DNA from: Saprospiraceae bacterium
GTDB lineage: Bacteria > Bacteroidota > Bacteroidia > Chitinophagales > Saprospiraceae
Reading direction: 5' to 3'
DNA length: 52,001 bases
NCBI GenBank assembly: GCA_019694295.1
Contig: JAIBCG010000014.1
Span: forward strand, 1 to 52,001
Under the pieces are notes generated by a model. It worked only from the letters and a program-made list of their open reading frames with translations. It was not told the origin of the DNA and ran no database searches. How positions within the stretch are numbered: position 1 is the stretch's first letter; each line of letters begins with the position of its first letter. Both the position numbers and the translations under genes were made by a program. Below, one piece after another: positions 27,226-36,500 of the stretch.

Positions 27226-27232
27226 TGTCTTG

Positions 27233-27240
27233 CAAAATTA
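27233..27240 (-). promoter_or_regulatory. -7 promoter box (TAATTTTG) of the mnmA operon
   Basis: Minus-strand TAATTTTG with only 7 bases before the mnmA ATG. If it is used, the mRNA would be leaderless or nearly so. Confidence 0.45.
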
Positions 27241-27342
27241 CGCCTTTTTTAATTTTGAAATCGATATTCTAATCAACTTAAAGAACGAAAAATCAAAATG
27301 GTTTAACATTTTCAACATTCCTTCGTACATATTATCAAAAAA

Positions 27343-27882
27343 ATGAATATGAGTACAGCTATTTTGGGAGTAGGAAGCAGGGTTAATCATCCGGCTTATG
27401 GTGTAGGAGTGGTTACGAAGCTCCATCTGGTGGCTTATGATGTGGTTTTTGTTCAGCATGGCGTGAAAACAGTTGGCAAAGAATACGACAAATGGGAAAT
27501 AATTGACCATATTCCCGCTGAAGAAAACATCACATATACAGAAGCAGAAAAATCTTTAATCAGGATTTTGAAATCTTGGTCTGATATTAGTGAAGTTGTA
27601 CCACTTGGCGACAGGTGGGATGGTGGTACCATGGTGCTTAACCCCGGTGAAGCAAATCTGGCCGCTAAAGAAATACCCATCGAAACATTCTTCCATAAGA
27701 TAGTAATGCTCCGCGATAGGCTTAGGGTTATGGAACAAAAAATAAATGCTCATTCAAAAATGTCTGACGAAGAAAAAATAGAAATGCAACAGTACATCAC
27801 TAGGATATACGGCAGTCTGACAACATTCAACGTGCTGTTCAAAAAAAAGGAACACCAGTTTGTAGGTGAAAAATCTAAATAA
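27343..27882 (+). CDS. Conserved hypothetical protein with CarD/Tudor-like N-terminus
   Basis: A 179-residue soluble protein. Residues 8-50 (ILGVGSRVNHPAYGVGVVTK, then DVVFVQHGVKTV) resemble the small beta-barrel found in CarD and the UvrD C-terminus (hydrophobic, GxxVxHxxYGxGxV pattern), which binds protein or nucleic acid. Residues about 65-115 contain an alpha/beta region with RWDGGTMVLNPGE, and the rest is helical. I recognise it as a conserved Bacteroidota type of protein but cannot give a function. The ATG at 27349 is an equally possible start. A terminator follows at 27908-27938. Confidence 0.7.
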   Translation: MNMSTAILGVGSRVNHPAYGVGVVTKLHLVAYDVVFVQHGVKTVGKEYDKWEIIDHIPAEENITYTEAEKSLIRILKSWSDISEVVPLGDRWDGGTMVLNPGEANLAAKEIPIETFFHKIVMLRDRLRVMEQKINAHSKMSDEEKIEMQQYITRIYGSLTTFNVLFKKKEHQFVGEKSK

Positions 27883-27907
27883 CAATTGGTCAATAAAATA
27901 TGATTAC

Positions 27908-27938
27908 AAGCCCCGGAACTTTAGTTTCGGGGCTTTTT
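27908..27938 (+). terminator. Rho-independent terminator
   Basis: Stem AGCCCCG / CGGGGCT extended by AACT / AGTT around a short loop, followed by five T, 26 bases after the stop of the CarD-like gene. Confidence 0.9.
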
Positions 27939-27977
27939 ATTTCCAGGCTCTTGAACCATACAATCACTAAAAAGTTG

Positions 27978-27985
27978 TACCTTTG
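27978..27985 (+). promoter_or_regulatory. -7 promoter box (TACCTTTG) of the TlpA-like gene
   Basis: Perfect TAnnTTTG about 40 bases before the ATG at 28026, just after the terminator of the upstream gene. It places the transcription start inside the longer reading frame from 27900, so that longer frame is not the gene. Confidence 0.6.
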
Positions 27986-28025
27986 TGCATTCATTTTTTC
28001 CCAAAAATTATATTTAATTAGCTCA

Positions 28026-29351
28026 ATGAATTTTAAGATATCAACCATCTTTATATTTTTTGTAATGATAGCAACTTCTTGCTTTGAATTTAGTGGCAAA
28101 TATTCCAAATTGCCTCCAGGCTACTGGCGTGGTGAGTTGTCGCTTTCGCCAAAAAACATTACACCGAATCCGGAAGCTAAACCTTTGCCTGAGAAGGTCG
28201 GACTTAAGTTTGATGAGGTAATGGAAGGACAGTTGCCTTTTGTGTTTGAAGTGAAATATACTAATGACTCTTTATTTTACATTGAAATAATAAATGGTGA
28301 AGAAAGAATCAAGGTGACAGACATACAGTATGGAAGAGACCGTCGTACAGCTAAAGATACCATCCTTATCAATTTTCCGGAGTATGATTCGTACATCCAT
28401 GCTGTGTGTGAAAGCGGTGTCATGGAAGGTGAATTTGTCATAAAAAGTAAAGATAACTATCGGATTCCATTTACAGCCAAACATGGGACAAACATCCGTT
28501 TTACAGAGCTCAAAAAAACACCGGCTATGGATATTTCAGGCGCCTGGCAAACGACCTTCGACCAAAATACGGATAAGCCTTGGGATGCCATTGGAGTATT
28601 TAAACAAAATGGAAATCAGCTGACCGGCACGTTTAAAACCGAAACAGGTGACTTTAGGTATCTTGAAGGAACTGTACAAGACAAAAAGCTTTACCTCTCC
28701 TGTTTTGACGGAGCACATGCTTATCTTTTCGAAGCACAAATAGAACCCGACAGCACCATCCAAGGATCATTCCGATCAGGTCTGTCCGAACCATCACTAT
28801 GGTCTGCTAAGCGCAATCCGGATTTTAAACTTAAAGATGCTGACTCCATCACAAAGACAAAACCTGGTAAAGAAACAGTACATTTTAACCTGCCAAACCC
28901 TGAAGGCAAAAATATTTCTCCTGATAACAAAGAATACCAAGGCAAGGTAAAAATAATACAGGTTATGGGTTCCTGGTGTCCGAACTGTAAAGATGAAACA
29001 AAATTCCTTACTGATTTTCTAAGCAAAGCCGACACTTCGAAGGTAGCCGTCATTGCCTTGTCGTTCGAACGTTACAAAGAAGTTGACAAAGCTAATGAAA
29101 TGCTAATCAAATACAAAAAGGCATTAAATGTACCGTATGAAATAGTGTTAGGTGGCAATAGCAACAAAACAGAAGCAGGACAAAAATTAGACTTTCTGGA
29201 TGAACTCCGTGCTTACCCAACAATGTTAATACTCGACAAAACAAACAAAATAAGAAAGATACATACTGGCTTTTCCGGACCTGCTACTGATGAATTTAAC
29301 AAGTTCCGCGACGAATTTGGTACGTTCATTGAGATATTATTAAAAGAATAA
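28026..29351 (+). CDS. TlpA-like lipoprotein thioredoxin
   Basis: A 441-residue predicted lipoprotein disulfide oxidoreductase. Signal MNFKISTIFIFFVMIATSC with lipobox Cys19. Residues about 30-270 form a beta-rich region (MDISGAWQTTF, QNGNQLTGTFKTETGDFRYL) of the kind that precedes the thioredoxin domain in Bacteroidota TlpA proteins. Residues about 280-440 are the thioredoxin fold with redox motif GSWCPNC (Cys318, Cys321) and the cis-Pro segment ELRAYPTMLILD. It probably reduces periplasmic thiols. The frame is open upstream to 27900, but the lipoprotein signal and the promoter support 28026. The TIR-TPR-SDR gene follows 43 bases later. Confidence 0.88.
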   Translation: MNFKISTIFIFFVMIATSCFEFSGKYSKLPPGYWRGELSLSPKNITPNPEAKPLPEKVGLKFDEVMEGQLPFVFEVKYTNDSLFYIEIINGEERIKVTDIQYGRDRRTAKDTILINFPEYDSYIHAVCESGVMEGEFVIKSKDNYRIPFTAKHGTNIRFTELKKTPAMDISGAWQTTFDQNTDKPWDAIGVFKQNGNQLTGTFKTETGDFRYLEGTVQDKKLYLSCFDGAHAYLFEAQIEPDSTIQGSFRSGLSEPSLWSAKRNPDFKLKDADSITKTKPGKETVHFNLPNPEGKNISPDNKEYQGKVKIIQVMGSWCPNCKDETKFLTDFLSKADTSKVAVIALSFERYKEVDKANEMLIKYKKALNVPYEIVLGGNSNKTEAGQKLDFLDELRAYPTMLILDKTNKIRKIHTGFSGPATDEFNKFRDEFGTFIEILLKE

Positions 29352-29394
29352 ATTTAACCAAAACACCAAAGCAAGACAACAGCAAGAGAAACCC

Positions 29395-31884
29395 ATGAAC
29401 ACATTCCAATATATTATTGGTTATCAGTTTGATAATCATAGCATTGCATCTGAAATCGACCAAAAAATTAGTCGGGTCAGATTCACATTTGACCATATAC
29501 ATACAGGCAATGCACTCCTGAATCAAAGCATTGGTGAAAGAATTCTCCAACATTCTGCTCCTTTTTTACTCATAATAACTGATAATTTTCTGAAAGATGA
29601 AAATTGTATTTACAAATTGTACGAACTACTCGTAACAGCCGAAAAACAAAACCGCAATTTTATTTTAATTCTGGCAAAAGCATGGGTAGAAGATCCCATA
29701 TCGGGTGCCATACGTGAGTCCGAAACTAAACTGACTTCAGTTGGAGATATCCTTTATTACATAAATTACTGGCAAGATAAATACTTAAGATTACGCAAAA
29801 AACATATAGGTGAAGAAACACTCACCGGCACAACCGACAATACACTTAAAAAAGTTAGAGAAATAGCCGCTGAAGTGGGCGAATTGCTTCACAAAATCCG
29901 AAACCTTCATCCTATTGATTATGAAGATTTCTCCCAAGATGATTACTGCCAGTTTTTTAAGCTTACTCAACATTCTGACAGCCATGAAGCTTATAAAAAG
30001 ATGGCAGAATATGACGAACAGGACGCCCGTATCGAACGTCAGGTGCAAAATATTGTCACTGCGAAAAACCAACCTGCCGACGAAAATGAAAATAATGATG
30101 GGCAGGTAGAGAAAATATTGGTCGAAACTGAAGAAAAGTCAGAACAAAACTCCAACACCAAAAACGAAATACAGGATCAAAAAACAGAAAGCTCCCTACT
30201 TGCCGATTTGAAAAATTTTAAAGAAGAACACTTAAACGAACAAGCTACTGTAACCCAACCTTCTGCCGGAGAATCCGTAAACACTACAGAAGAACAATTA
30301 CCTGACACTATCATAATCAGTACGGAAGAAATGGATAAAAGTAAAAATCTGGAACGGGAACTTTCCGAAAAATTTGGTAAAATTCTGAATGATCCGCCCG
30401 GAACTGACGCTACAACTATGTACGGACCAACTGGCATTTTACAAGAATACCGCAATAGATTAATAAAAGATCCTGACAATGTGAACCTCCGACTTGAGTT
30501 GGTAAAACTTCTAATCGAAGATCCTGACAACTTCTCAGAAACTGCAGATCACCTGGAACACATACTTGTGATCGATAAAGAAAATACTGAGGCCATTTTC
30601 CTCATTGGCAGACTGTCAGAATCTGTGGGCGAGCATCAGCTGGCACGAACATATTTTAATAAACTAGCAGCATTGCAACCCGATTATCCGGGCATTTTTG
30701 TCAAACTTGCTGAGATAACAGAAGCTCATTTTCCTGAAGAACATGCTGAACTGAGTAATTATTACAAAAAAGCATTCGATCATGATACAACACGTATTGA
30801 TTTGCTAGAAAAACGAGGAGTGTTGCTCTACAAATCACTCAACAAAGCTAAAAAAGCAAAGAAGATATTCCAGAAACTTATAAAATGGAATCCGCTACAC
30901 CCAACAGCAGGATATTACCTCGCCGATATATATTTTGAGGCTGGTCAGTTAGAAAAAGCAACAGAAACATTTGCTAAAGCTAAAGAAATAACCTCACGCC
31001 TCACTACCGAAACACAAACACCAACAGCGAAACCAAGTACTGAAATACCGGTACAAGAGCCTGTGACAACCACGCCACATGACAAAAAAACATCAGCTGA
31101 AAAGCTTGTTACAAGCTACGTATGCATTACAGGTGCTACGTCAGGTATAGGTAAGGCTACAGCCATAAAGCTGGCGTCAAAAGGTAATAATTTGATACTG
31201 ACAGGTCGTCGTGAAGACCGGCTTGAAGACTTGGCTGAAGAAATTGAAGATATGTACGATGTGCAAGTCGAAACCCTCGTATTCGATATCCGCAATGAAG
31301 CAGAAACCACACTTGCTATCCAGTCTCTTGGAGAAAAAGCCGAAAATATAGAAATACTCATCAATAATGCAGGTCTGGCCATGGGTCTCGCACCCATACA
31401 TGAAGGGAATATTCAACACTGGAATACGATGATAGACACCAATATAAAGGGATTGCTCTTTATGACTAGACTTATTGCTCCGGCAATGGTAAGAAAAAAT
31501 AAAGGCCATATCATCAATATTTGCTCTACAGCCGGCAAAGAAGCTTATCCTAACGGTAATGTCTATTGTGCTACAAAGTTCGCAGTAGATGCCCTTACAA
31601 AATCATTCAGACAGGATTTGTACAAGTATAACATCCGAGTTAGCCAGGTGGCACCTGGGGCAGTAGAAAATACAGAATTTGCACTTGTCAGATTTGAAGG
31701 TGATGCAGACAAGGCCAAAATCTACAATGATTTTAACCCATTGAAATCAGATGACATTGCTAATATTATTGATTTTATAATAAGTCAGCCTGCCAATGTC
31801 AATATTCAGGACGTACTTGTGATGGCTACCCAGCAGGCCAGCGCTGTACTTATTGACCGATCGGGTAGAAAATTTGACCAATAA
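29395..31884 (+). CDS. TIR-like / TPR / short-chain dehydrogenase fusion protein
   Basis: An 829-residue cytoplasmic protein with three parts. Residues 1-165 look like a TIR domain: opening strand YIIGYQF, a BB-loop-like HTGNALLNQSIGERIL, then APFLLIITDNFL, NCIYKLYELL and FILILAKAW. The usual C-x2-E position is Lys74; Glu77 lies one helical turn on, so NAD-cleaving ability is uncertain. Residues 165-340 are a charged, Gln/Glu-rich linker. Residues 345-535 are about five TPR-type helical hairpins. Residues 572-829 are a classical SDR: TGATSGIG (579-586), NNAG (657-660), Asn683, Ser711, Tyr724 and Lys728, all catalytic residues intact. One uninterrupted frame; probably co-transcribed with the TlpA-like gene. 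The substrate is unknown; the SDR is nearest to the YdfG-like group. Confidence 0.82.
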   Translation: MNTFQYIIGYQFDNHSIASEIDQKISRVRFTFDHIHTGNALLNQSIGERILQHSAPFLLIITDNFLKDENCIYKLYELLVTAEKQNRNFILILAKAWVEDPISGAIRESETKLTSVGDILYYINYWQDKYLRLRKKHIGEETLTGTTDNTLKKVREIAAEVGELLHKIRNLHPIDYEDFSQDDYCQFFKLTQHSDSHEAYKKMAEYDEQDARIERQVQNIVTAKNQPADENENNDGQVEKILVETEEKSEQNSNTKNEIQDQKTESSLLADLKNFKEEHLNEQATVTQPSAGESVNTTEEQLPDTIIISTEEMDKSKNLERELSEKFGKILNDPPGTDATTMYGPTGILQEYRNRLIKDPDNVNLRLELVKLLIEDPDNFSETADHLEHILVIDKENTEAIFLIGRLSESVGEHQLARTYFNKLAALQPDYPGIFVKLAEITEAHFPEEHAELSNYYKKAFDHDTTRIDLLEKRGVLLYKSLNKAKKAKKIFQKLIKWNPLHPTAGYYLADIYFEAGQLEKATETFAKAKEITSRLTTETQTPTAKPSTEIPVQEPVTTTPHDKKTSAEKLVTSYVCITGATSGIGKATAIKLASKGNNLILTGRREDRLEDLAEEIEDMYDVQVETLVFDIRNEAETTLAIQSLGEKAENIEILINNAGLAMGLAPIHEGNIQHWNTMIDTNIKGLLFMTRLIAPAMVRKNKGHIINICSTAGKEAYPNGNVYCATKFAVDALTKSFRQDLYKYNIRVSQVAPGAVENTEFALVRFEGDADKAKIYNDFNPLKSDDIANIIDFIISQPANVNIQDVLVMATQQASAVLIDRSGRKFDQ

Positions 31885-31902
31885 GGCAGTTGAATAAGAA
31901 AA

Positions 31903-32058
31903 TTAACTGTGTTTGGGACACTTTTTACAGGGTTTTGACTTTTTGTATTTTTTACAACATTTCTTCTTTTTATCCTTACAGCATTCAAACATTGTCTGAA
32001 GACCCTCTGTACGGCTTTTAGTTGTCACTCCTGCAATGATGGCTATTGTATATTTCAT
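31903..32058 (-). CDS. Small Lys/Cys-rich protein (51 residues), candidate metal-binding
   Basis: Starts MKYTIAIIAGVTTKSRTEGL and ends with a basic, cysteine-rich tail: Cys26-Cys27, Cys34-Cys35, Cys44-x2-Cys47 and a final His50, in a background of about 15 lysines. Three evenly spaced Cys pairs suggest metal or redox chemistry. It is supported as a real gene by a perfect -7 box (32075-32082) 16 bases upstream of the ATG and by a Fur-family-like operator just upstream of that box. It converges with the TIR-TPR-SDR gene. I recall short Lys/Cys-rich proteins with similar endings in Bacteroidota but know of no assigned function. Confidence 0.65.
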   Translation of the reverse strand: MKYTIAIIAGVTTKSRTEGLQTMFECCKDKKKKCCKKYKKSKPCKKCPKHS

Positions 32059-32074
32059 AATTCAAAAATATGCA

Positions 32075-32082
32075 CAAATATA
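32075..32082 (-). promoter_or_regulatory. -7 promoter box (TATATTTG) of the Lys/Cys-rich gene
   Basis: Minus-strand TATATTTG, perfect TAnnTTTG, 16 bases upstream of the ATG at 32058. The region where a -33 element would lie is occupied by the 32100-32122 inverted repeats. Confidence 0.55.
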
Positions 32083-32099
32083 CAAATAATTATTTTTAA

Positions 32100-32122
32100 T
32101 TAGATTTATTCTAAATTAGAAT
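32100..32122 (-). promoter_or_regulatory. Fur-family-like operator, three 7-base half-sites
   Basis: Half-sites TTAGATT (32100-32106), ATTCTAA (32108-32114) and TTAGAAT (32116-32122) alternate in orientation, each separated by exactly 1 base. The second and third form a perfect 7-1-7 inverted repeat; the first and second form another with one mismatch. Overlapping 7-1-7 arrays are the hallmark of Fur-superfamily sites (Fur, Zur, PerR). It lies 17 bases upstream of the minus-strand -7 box, so a bound repressor would cover the -33 region. Which regulator binds is not known from this window. Confidence 0.6.
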
Positions 32123-32223
32123 TTTGTTAAAAAAATGTCGTGTTCACATTCCAATTTGACCTATATCAATAAAATAAATATTAAAATTTTACTCGAAGTG
32201 TACGATATCTAGAACAAGTTAGT

Positions 32224-32231
32224 TAGCTTTG
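32224..32231 (+). promoter_or_regulatory. -7 promoter box (TAGCTTTG) of the 28-residue membrane peptide
   Basis: Perfect TAnnTTTG, 28 bases upstream of the ATG at 32260. No longer reading frame follows that this promoter could serve. Confidence 0.5.
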
Positions 32232-32259
32232 TGCTATTGAGAAAACCAAAACAATTACT

Positions 32260-32346
32260 ATGTTGTTATTATACATCGTATTACTGATATTTTTAATCGT
32301 AGGCATATTGACCGTTTCCAGCAAACATGGCCGATTTATCAATTAA
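32260..32346 (+). CDS. Candidate 28-residue single-helix membrane peptide
   Basis: The frame reads MLLLYIVLLIFLIVGILTVS followed by SKHGRFIN and a stop. It is one hydrophobic helix of about 19 residues and a basic tail, a common form for small membrane proteins that modulate larger complexes. Supporting evidence is the -7 box at 32224-32231 and the absence of any other gene in the interval. It is divergent from the Lys/Cys-rich gene and convergent with porP. Chance open frames of this length are frequent, so the call is tentative. I do not recognise a family. Confidence 0.45.
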   Translation: MLLLYIVLLIFLIVGILTVSSKHGRFIN

Positions 32347-32374
32347 ATAACGCTCATCAAGCTAATTTTTTATA

Positions 32375-33421
32375 TCAGAATGTTGGGCATTTGACCCTGT
32401 ATCGTGCTCTTTCGCGTGCTATGTATGTCAATGACAATTCGAAAGCGCCTCTTGAGTTGGTAACTGCCTGTAGGTCAGAAAAATTAATATCATAACTGAG
32501 GCCCATCATCCATCTGTCAAACTCGAAACTGAGGTTTACTACTGTTGATTCAAAATTATTAAAACTATTCAAACGATTATTGATGCGGGCAAAACCTCCG
32601 GCTCGTATTGAAAACTCTCTCCAGTCGCCATTGCTGTAACGAATGTTGGAGCCGGCTACCAGCTCGCGAGAAGGGCCTTGTGTGATGAAATAGGCTGCGG
32701 GCAACAATGAAAAATAAGGTGTTATCAGAAATTCGCCACCGGCATGAGCAGTAAACTTATTGTACATACTTTCCTTGCTATCGTCATACAATGCAATATC
32801 AGGTTTATTAAGATGACCTAATGAACCACCTACATAAATACTGGTTCGCTCATCGAATACTGCATACCACAACAGACCGGCACCTAAGTCAAGGAAAAGT
32901 CCAGATCTGTCAGCACCCGATTCACCACTGTTAATATTTGTATTCACAGATTGTGAGTTAGGGTCATATTGTCTTGAAAACCAATATTTGTTCCAGTTGG
33001 TGCTTAGCTGTCCGAATCCTAGTTGGAGTCCGGCAGCCAGATAATAATCGGGTCCTCGATAATTACTACCCAACTGCTTAATATAGGACGCATTGAGATG
33101 TGTCTGCAACCTTGACAGGTCTCCTACCCCAGAATTTTGCTTCAGAAACTGCAATCCACCACCAACATAATCTTCATCAGCTACATTGTATCTGTATTCA
33201 CCACCGGCCGCATAGCTTGTAAATGCACTTTTATTAAGAATGCTGTTCCATTGGTTTCTGTAATTGACATTGATGCGGTATTCTCCATCAAATACGCCAG
33301 TCAAAGCCGGATTGATGAGTTGTGGTGTGGTGTAAAACTGTGAAAAACGCGGATCCTGACAAAAGATTTCACCTTTGAAGGAAAATAATATGGTAATGAA
33401 TAATAAATATCTGTATTTCAT
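32375..33421 (-). CDS. PorP/SprF-family type IX secretion membrane protein
   Basis: Outer-membrane beta-barrel protein of 348 residues. Signal peptide MKYRYLLFITILFSFKGEIFCQ, then the diagnostic start QDPRFSQFYTTPQLINPALTG and repeated beta strands (YRINVNYRNQWNS, YVGGGLQFLKQNSG, AGLQLGFGQLSTNW, SIYVGGSLGHLNKPD) typical of PorP/SprF. In Flavobacterium, SprF is needed to export its partner SprB, and such genes are often found next to T9SS type-B cargo. Here it directly follows the 2043-residue type-B protein on the same strand. The ATG at 33421 is preferred over the one at 33439 because of the signal peptide. It carries its own -7 box. Confidence 0.92.
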   Translation of the reverse strand: MKYRYLLFITILFSFKGEIFCQDPRFSQFYTTPQLINPALTGVFDGEYRINVNYRNQWNSILNKSAFTSYAAGGEYRYNVADEDYVGGGLQFLKQNSGVGDLSRLQTHLNASYIKQLGSNYRGPDYYLAAGLQLGFGQLSTNWNKYWFSRQYDPNSQSVNTNINSGESGADRSGLFLDLGAGLLWYAVFDERTSIYVGGSLGHLNKPDIALYDDSKESMYNKFTAHAGGEFLITPYFSLLPAAYFITQGPSRELVAGSNIRYSNGDWREFSIRAGGFARINNRLNSFNNFESTVVNLSFEFDRWMMGLSYDINFSDLQAVTNSRGAFELSLTYIARERARYRVKCPTF

Positions 33422-33467
33422 AGTTTTTATCTTGATCAAATGAAGACTAAAGATAATCTTAGTTTTG

Positions 33468-33475
33468 CAAAAATA
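33468..33475 (-). promoter_or_regulatory. -7 promoter box (TATTTTTG) before porP/sprF
   Basis: Minus-strand TATTTTTG fits TAnnTTTG, 46 bases before the porP ATG and just after the stop of the giant gene. It would allow the partner protein to be made in excess of its cargo. Confidence 0.4.
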
Positions 33476-33523
33476 ACTTTGAAAATTTGAATTTTATTAA
33501 AAATTCTTCAATACAGATATTCC

Positions 33524-36500
33524 TTAACGTATAAGTGTTGTCTCGCCACTCAATATTTCTTCTGATCCATCAGGGTAAATTGCCTTTAAAACCCATACAA
33601 ACACTCCTGTATTCATCGGTCGTCCGTAGAAACTGCCATCCCATCCTTTTGACTCCTGATTCATTTCAGGTTTATCGACACTATAGACCAATTCGCCCCA
33701 CTGATCAAAAACCTTGATTTCAGCTACTTGAATGCCGTCTTTTGCAAAAATGCTTAGGTAATCGTTAACACCATCGTTATTAGGAGAAAATGCTGTTGGT
33801 ACAAATACTTTATAGTCCTTGATAACATCGATAAAGAATTTTACTTCCTTATAACAACCATTCTCATCTGTGACAAGCAACCACACATATCCGTCTTGTT
33901 GAGGTGTTAAGTCAAGTCTCAGGCAAGTATCACATACCGCTTTTGCTACGTTTATGGTGTTCCACTTATAACTCACTTGGCCATTTAATGCAATATTGGG
34001 TGTCACCTCAAGATTCTTACCGTACTCTACAGACATATCCTGTATTTTATCTATGGTAAAATCAGCACCTGACTTAATTTCGAACTGTAGCTTGTCGGTA
34101 CAACCATCTTTGTCTTTAATCGTAGCTTCATACTTACCGGCTGGTAATTTTTCGAAGTAGTTATCAGAGCTGAATGGCTGTCCATTCAATGAATATTGTA
34201 ATGGGGCCTTCCCCTCGGTTACATTGATAGAGGCTGCACCAGTACTTTCTTCAAAACAGGCAGCTGCTAATATTTCAACTTCAGATTCAATTTGATTCTG
34301 TGCTTTCACAGCAAATGTGCTGGTAATACTACAACCGGTAATATCAGTTACTGTAAGCACAAAGTTACCTTGTGTAAGACCTGTTATGGAAGATGTAGTA
34401 GAGCCATTCGCCCACTGATACTTGTAAGGTGCATTACCACCTGCCGGATTTAATGATATACTACCATTGGAATCGTATTCACAAACCGGATTGATCACAT
34501 TGCCATTCAACTTGATGGGTTCGGGTTCAGAAATAGAGGCAGACACATTTCGCTGGCATGCATTTGCATCTGTAATAGTACAATTATATACACCTGAAGG
34601 CAGTGCAGCTATCAATGGTGAAGTAGCTCCGGTATTCCACTTAAAAGTATATGGCGTTGACCCCCCGGATACATTCTTTATTTCAACCACACCATCTTTA
34701 GACTGATAGCATGTAGGTTCTTTTTCGGTGACTATATAATCTATAGCCTGAGTGACCGGTACGCCAACATCTTTGGTAGTTGCACAACCTTGCTGGTCAA
34801 TAACCTTGATGGTTACATTCTGTCCGCAAGCCAGATTTTTTTGGGTAAAATTCTGTCCAGGCACCTGATTATTCCATGACACCTGATAGTTGGCCAAATC
34901 ACCGGCACCGGCGCCACCATTTATATTGGTGACAATAATTTTACCGTCAGTAGTGTTATTGCATGTGGGCTTTGTGGTTGTCACATCAAACGTGACTGCT
35001 TGCCATTCATTTACATTAATGCTTTTCGATTGTTTACAACTATAAGAATCTGTAACTGTCACAGAATAATTGCCCGGTGCAAGATATTTAATTGTCTGGA
35101 CAGTAGCGGCAGTATTCCAAAGTACGGTGGCTATCGTACCTGATCCTGAAAGCATTTTTACTTCTGCTACACCTTGTTTTTGCCCATAACATGATACGTA
35201 TTTTTGGGTGGCCTCAATGGTAAACTCTTCTGCCGGCTCAGAGATACTGAACAGCTGAGTATAATTACAATTTTTATTGTCTGTAACGGTTACGGTATAA
35301 GCTCCAGCAGTAAGCTTATCAATGTTGAGACCGGAAGCTCCATTGCTCCAACTTGCTGCATAAGGCGGCGTACCACCTGTGACTGTCAGATCAATTTTAC
35401 CGGTAGCTCCAAATTTACAAGCTGCATCCGTACTCTGTGCTGTGAGAATAGCTGGTTCGGGCGCATTTATGATAATATCGCCTTTCAATGTACAACCTAC
35501 ATTATCAGTAACGATGTACTCGTAGGTACCCGAAGCGAGATTTTGAGGGTTAAAATCATTAGCAGGTATGCCATTATTCCAGGTGATGGTATATGGTAGT
35601 GTACCACCTTTAAAACTTAATTGTGCACTACCATCAGTTGTATTATTGCATGAAGTGTTGTTTACTGAAATCTGGTCAACTAATACCGGGTCATTAGATG
35701 TAACATTGGCATCAAGTACCAGTTGACAATTGCGCGAATCTGTTATACTTACTTTATAATTACCGGTTGCGAGTGAAGTCGCCTGGCTGGTAGTCTGTGC
35801 CAGCGGATCATTCCACAGGTATGTGTATGGCGCTACCCCATCTGTGATTACTACAGTTGCAATACCACTTGTGCTTTTGCAATCAATGAGCGGTGCATCA
35901 ACGAAGCCGGCAAATGGTGCTGCTGCATTAACTGTAAAATTAACTGTCGTCTTACATCCTTTCGCATTTGCTACTTCAACTGAATAATTGCCCGGCAACA
36001 AATTCATAGCTTTATTGCCATTGGCTGTTACACCATTTGGCCATGTGTATGTAAACGGACCTTTACCGCTTGATATTACAATTTCAGCCATTGCATCATT
36101 TAAGCCCGGACATGATTCATCTTCAGCATCAGCTATTGCTTCAACTTTGGCAGGTTCTACCAGTGTTACAGTCTTTGCAACTTTACAACCATTGGCATCT
36201 GAGGCAGTGACTGAATATTTCCCTGAAGACAATCCGTTAACCTTAGAACTATTGTTGAGTGGAAATTCATTCCAATTGAATGAATATGGAGAAGTACCAC
36301 CGCCCAGTTTTATTTCAATTGAGCCATTGGCATCACCAAAACAACTTGGCTGAATCACGTCAACTGTATCTTTTAATGCTGCCGGTTGTGTTACCAGAAT
36401 GTTCTTTACCACTGAGCAACCATTTACATCTGTAATGGTTACTTTGTAGGTACCGGCTCCGAGCCCTGTCTTGATACCCTGCCCCGATCCGTCTGACCAA

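Noticed and set aside
29395..31884. Possibility that the TIR-TPR part and the SDR are two genes joined by an error
   Set aside because: The frame is continuous through a typical Thr/Pro-rich linker (about residues 536-570) with normal codon use and no start or promoter before the SDR; an assembly error cannot be fully excluded.
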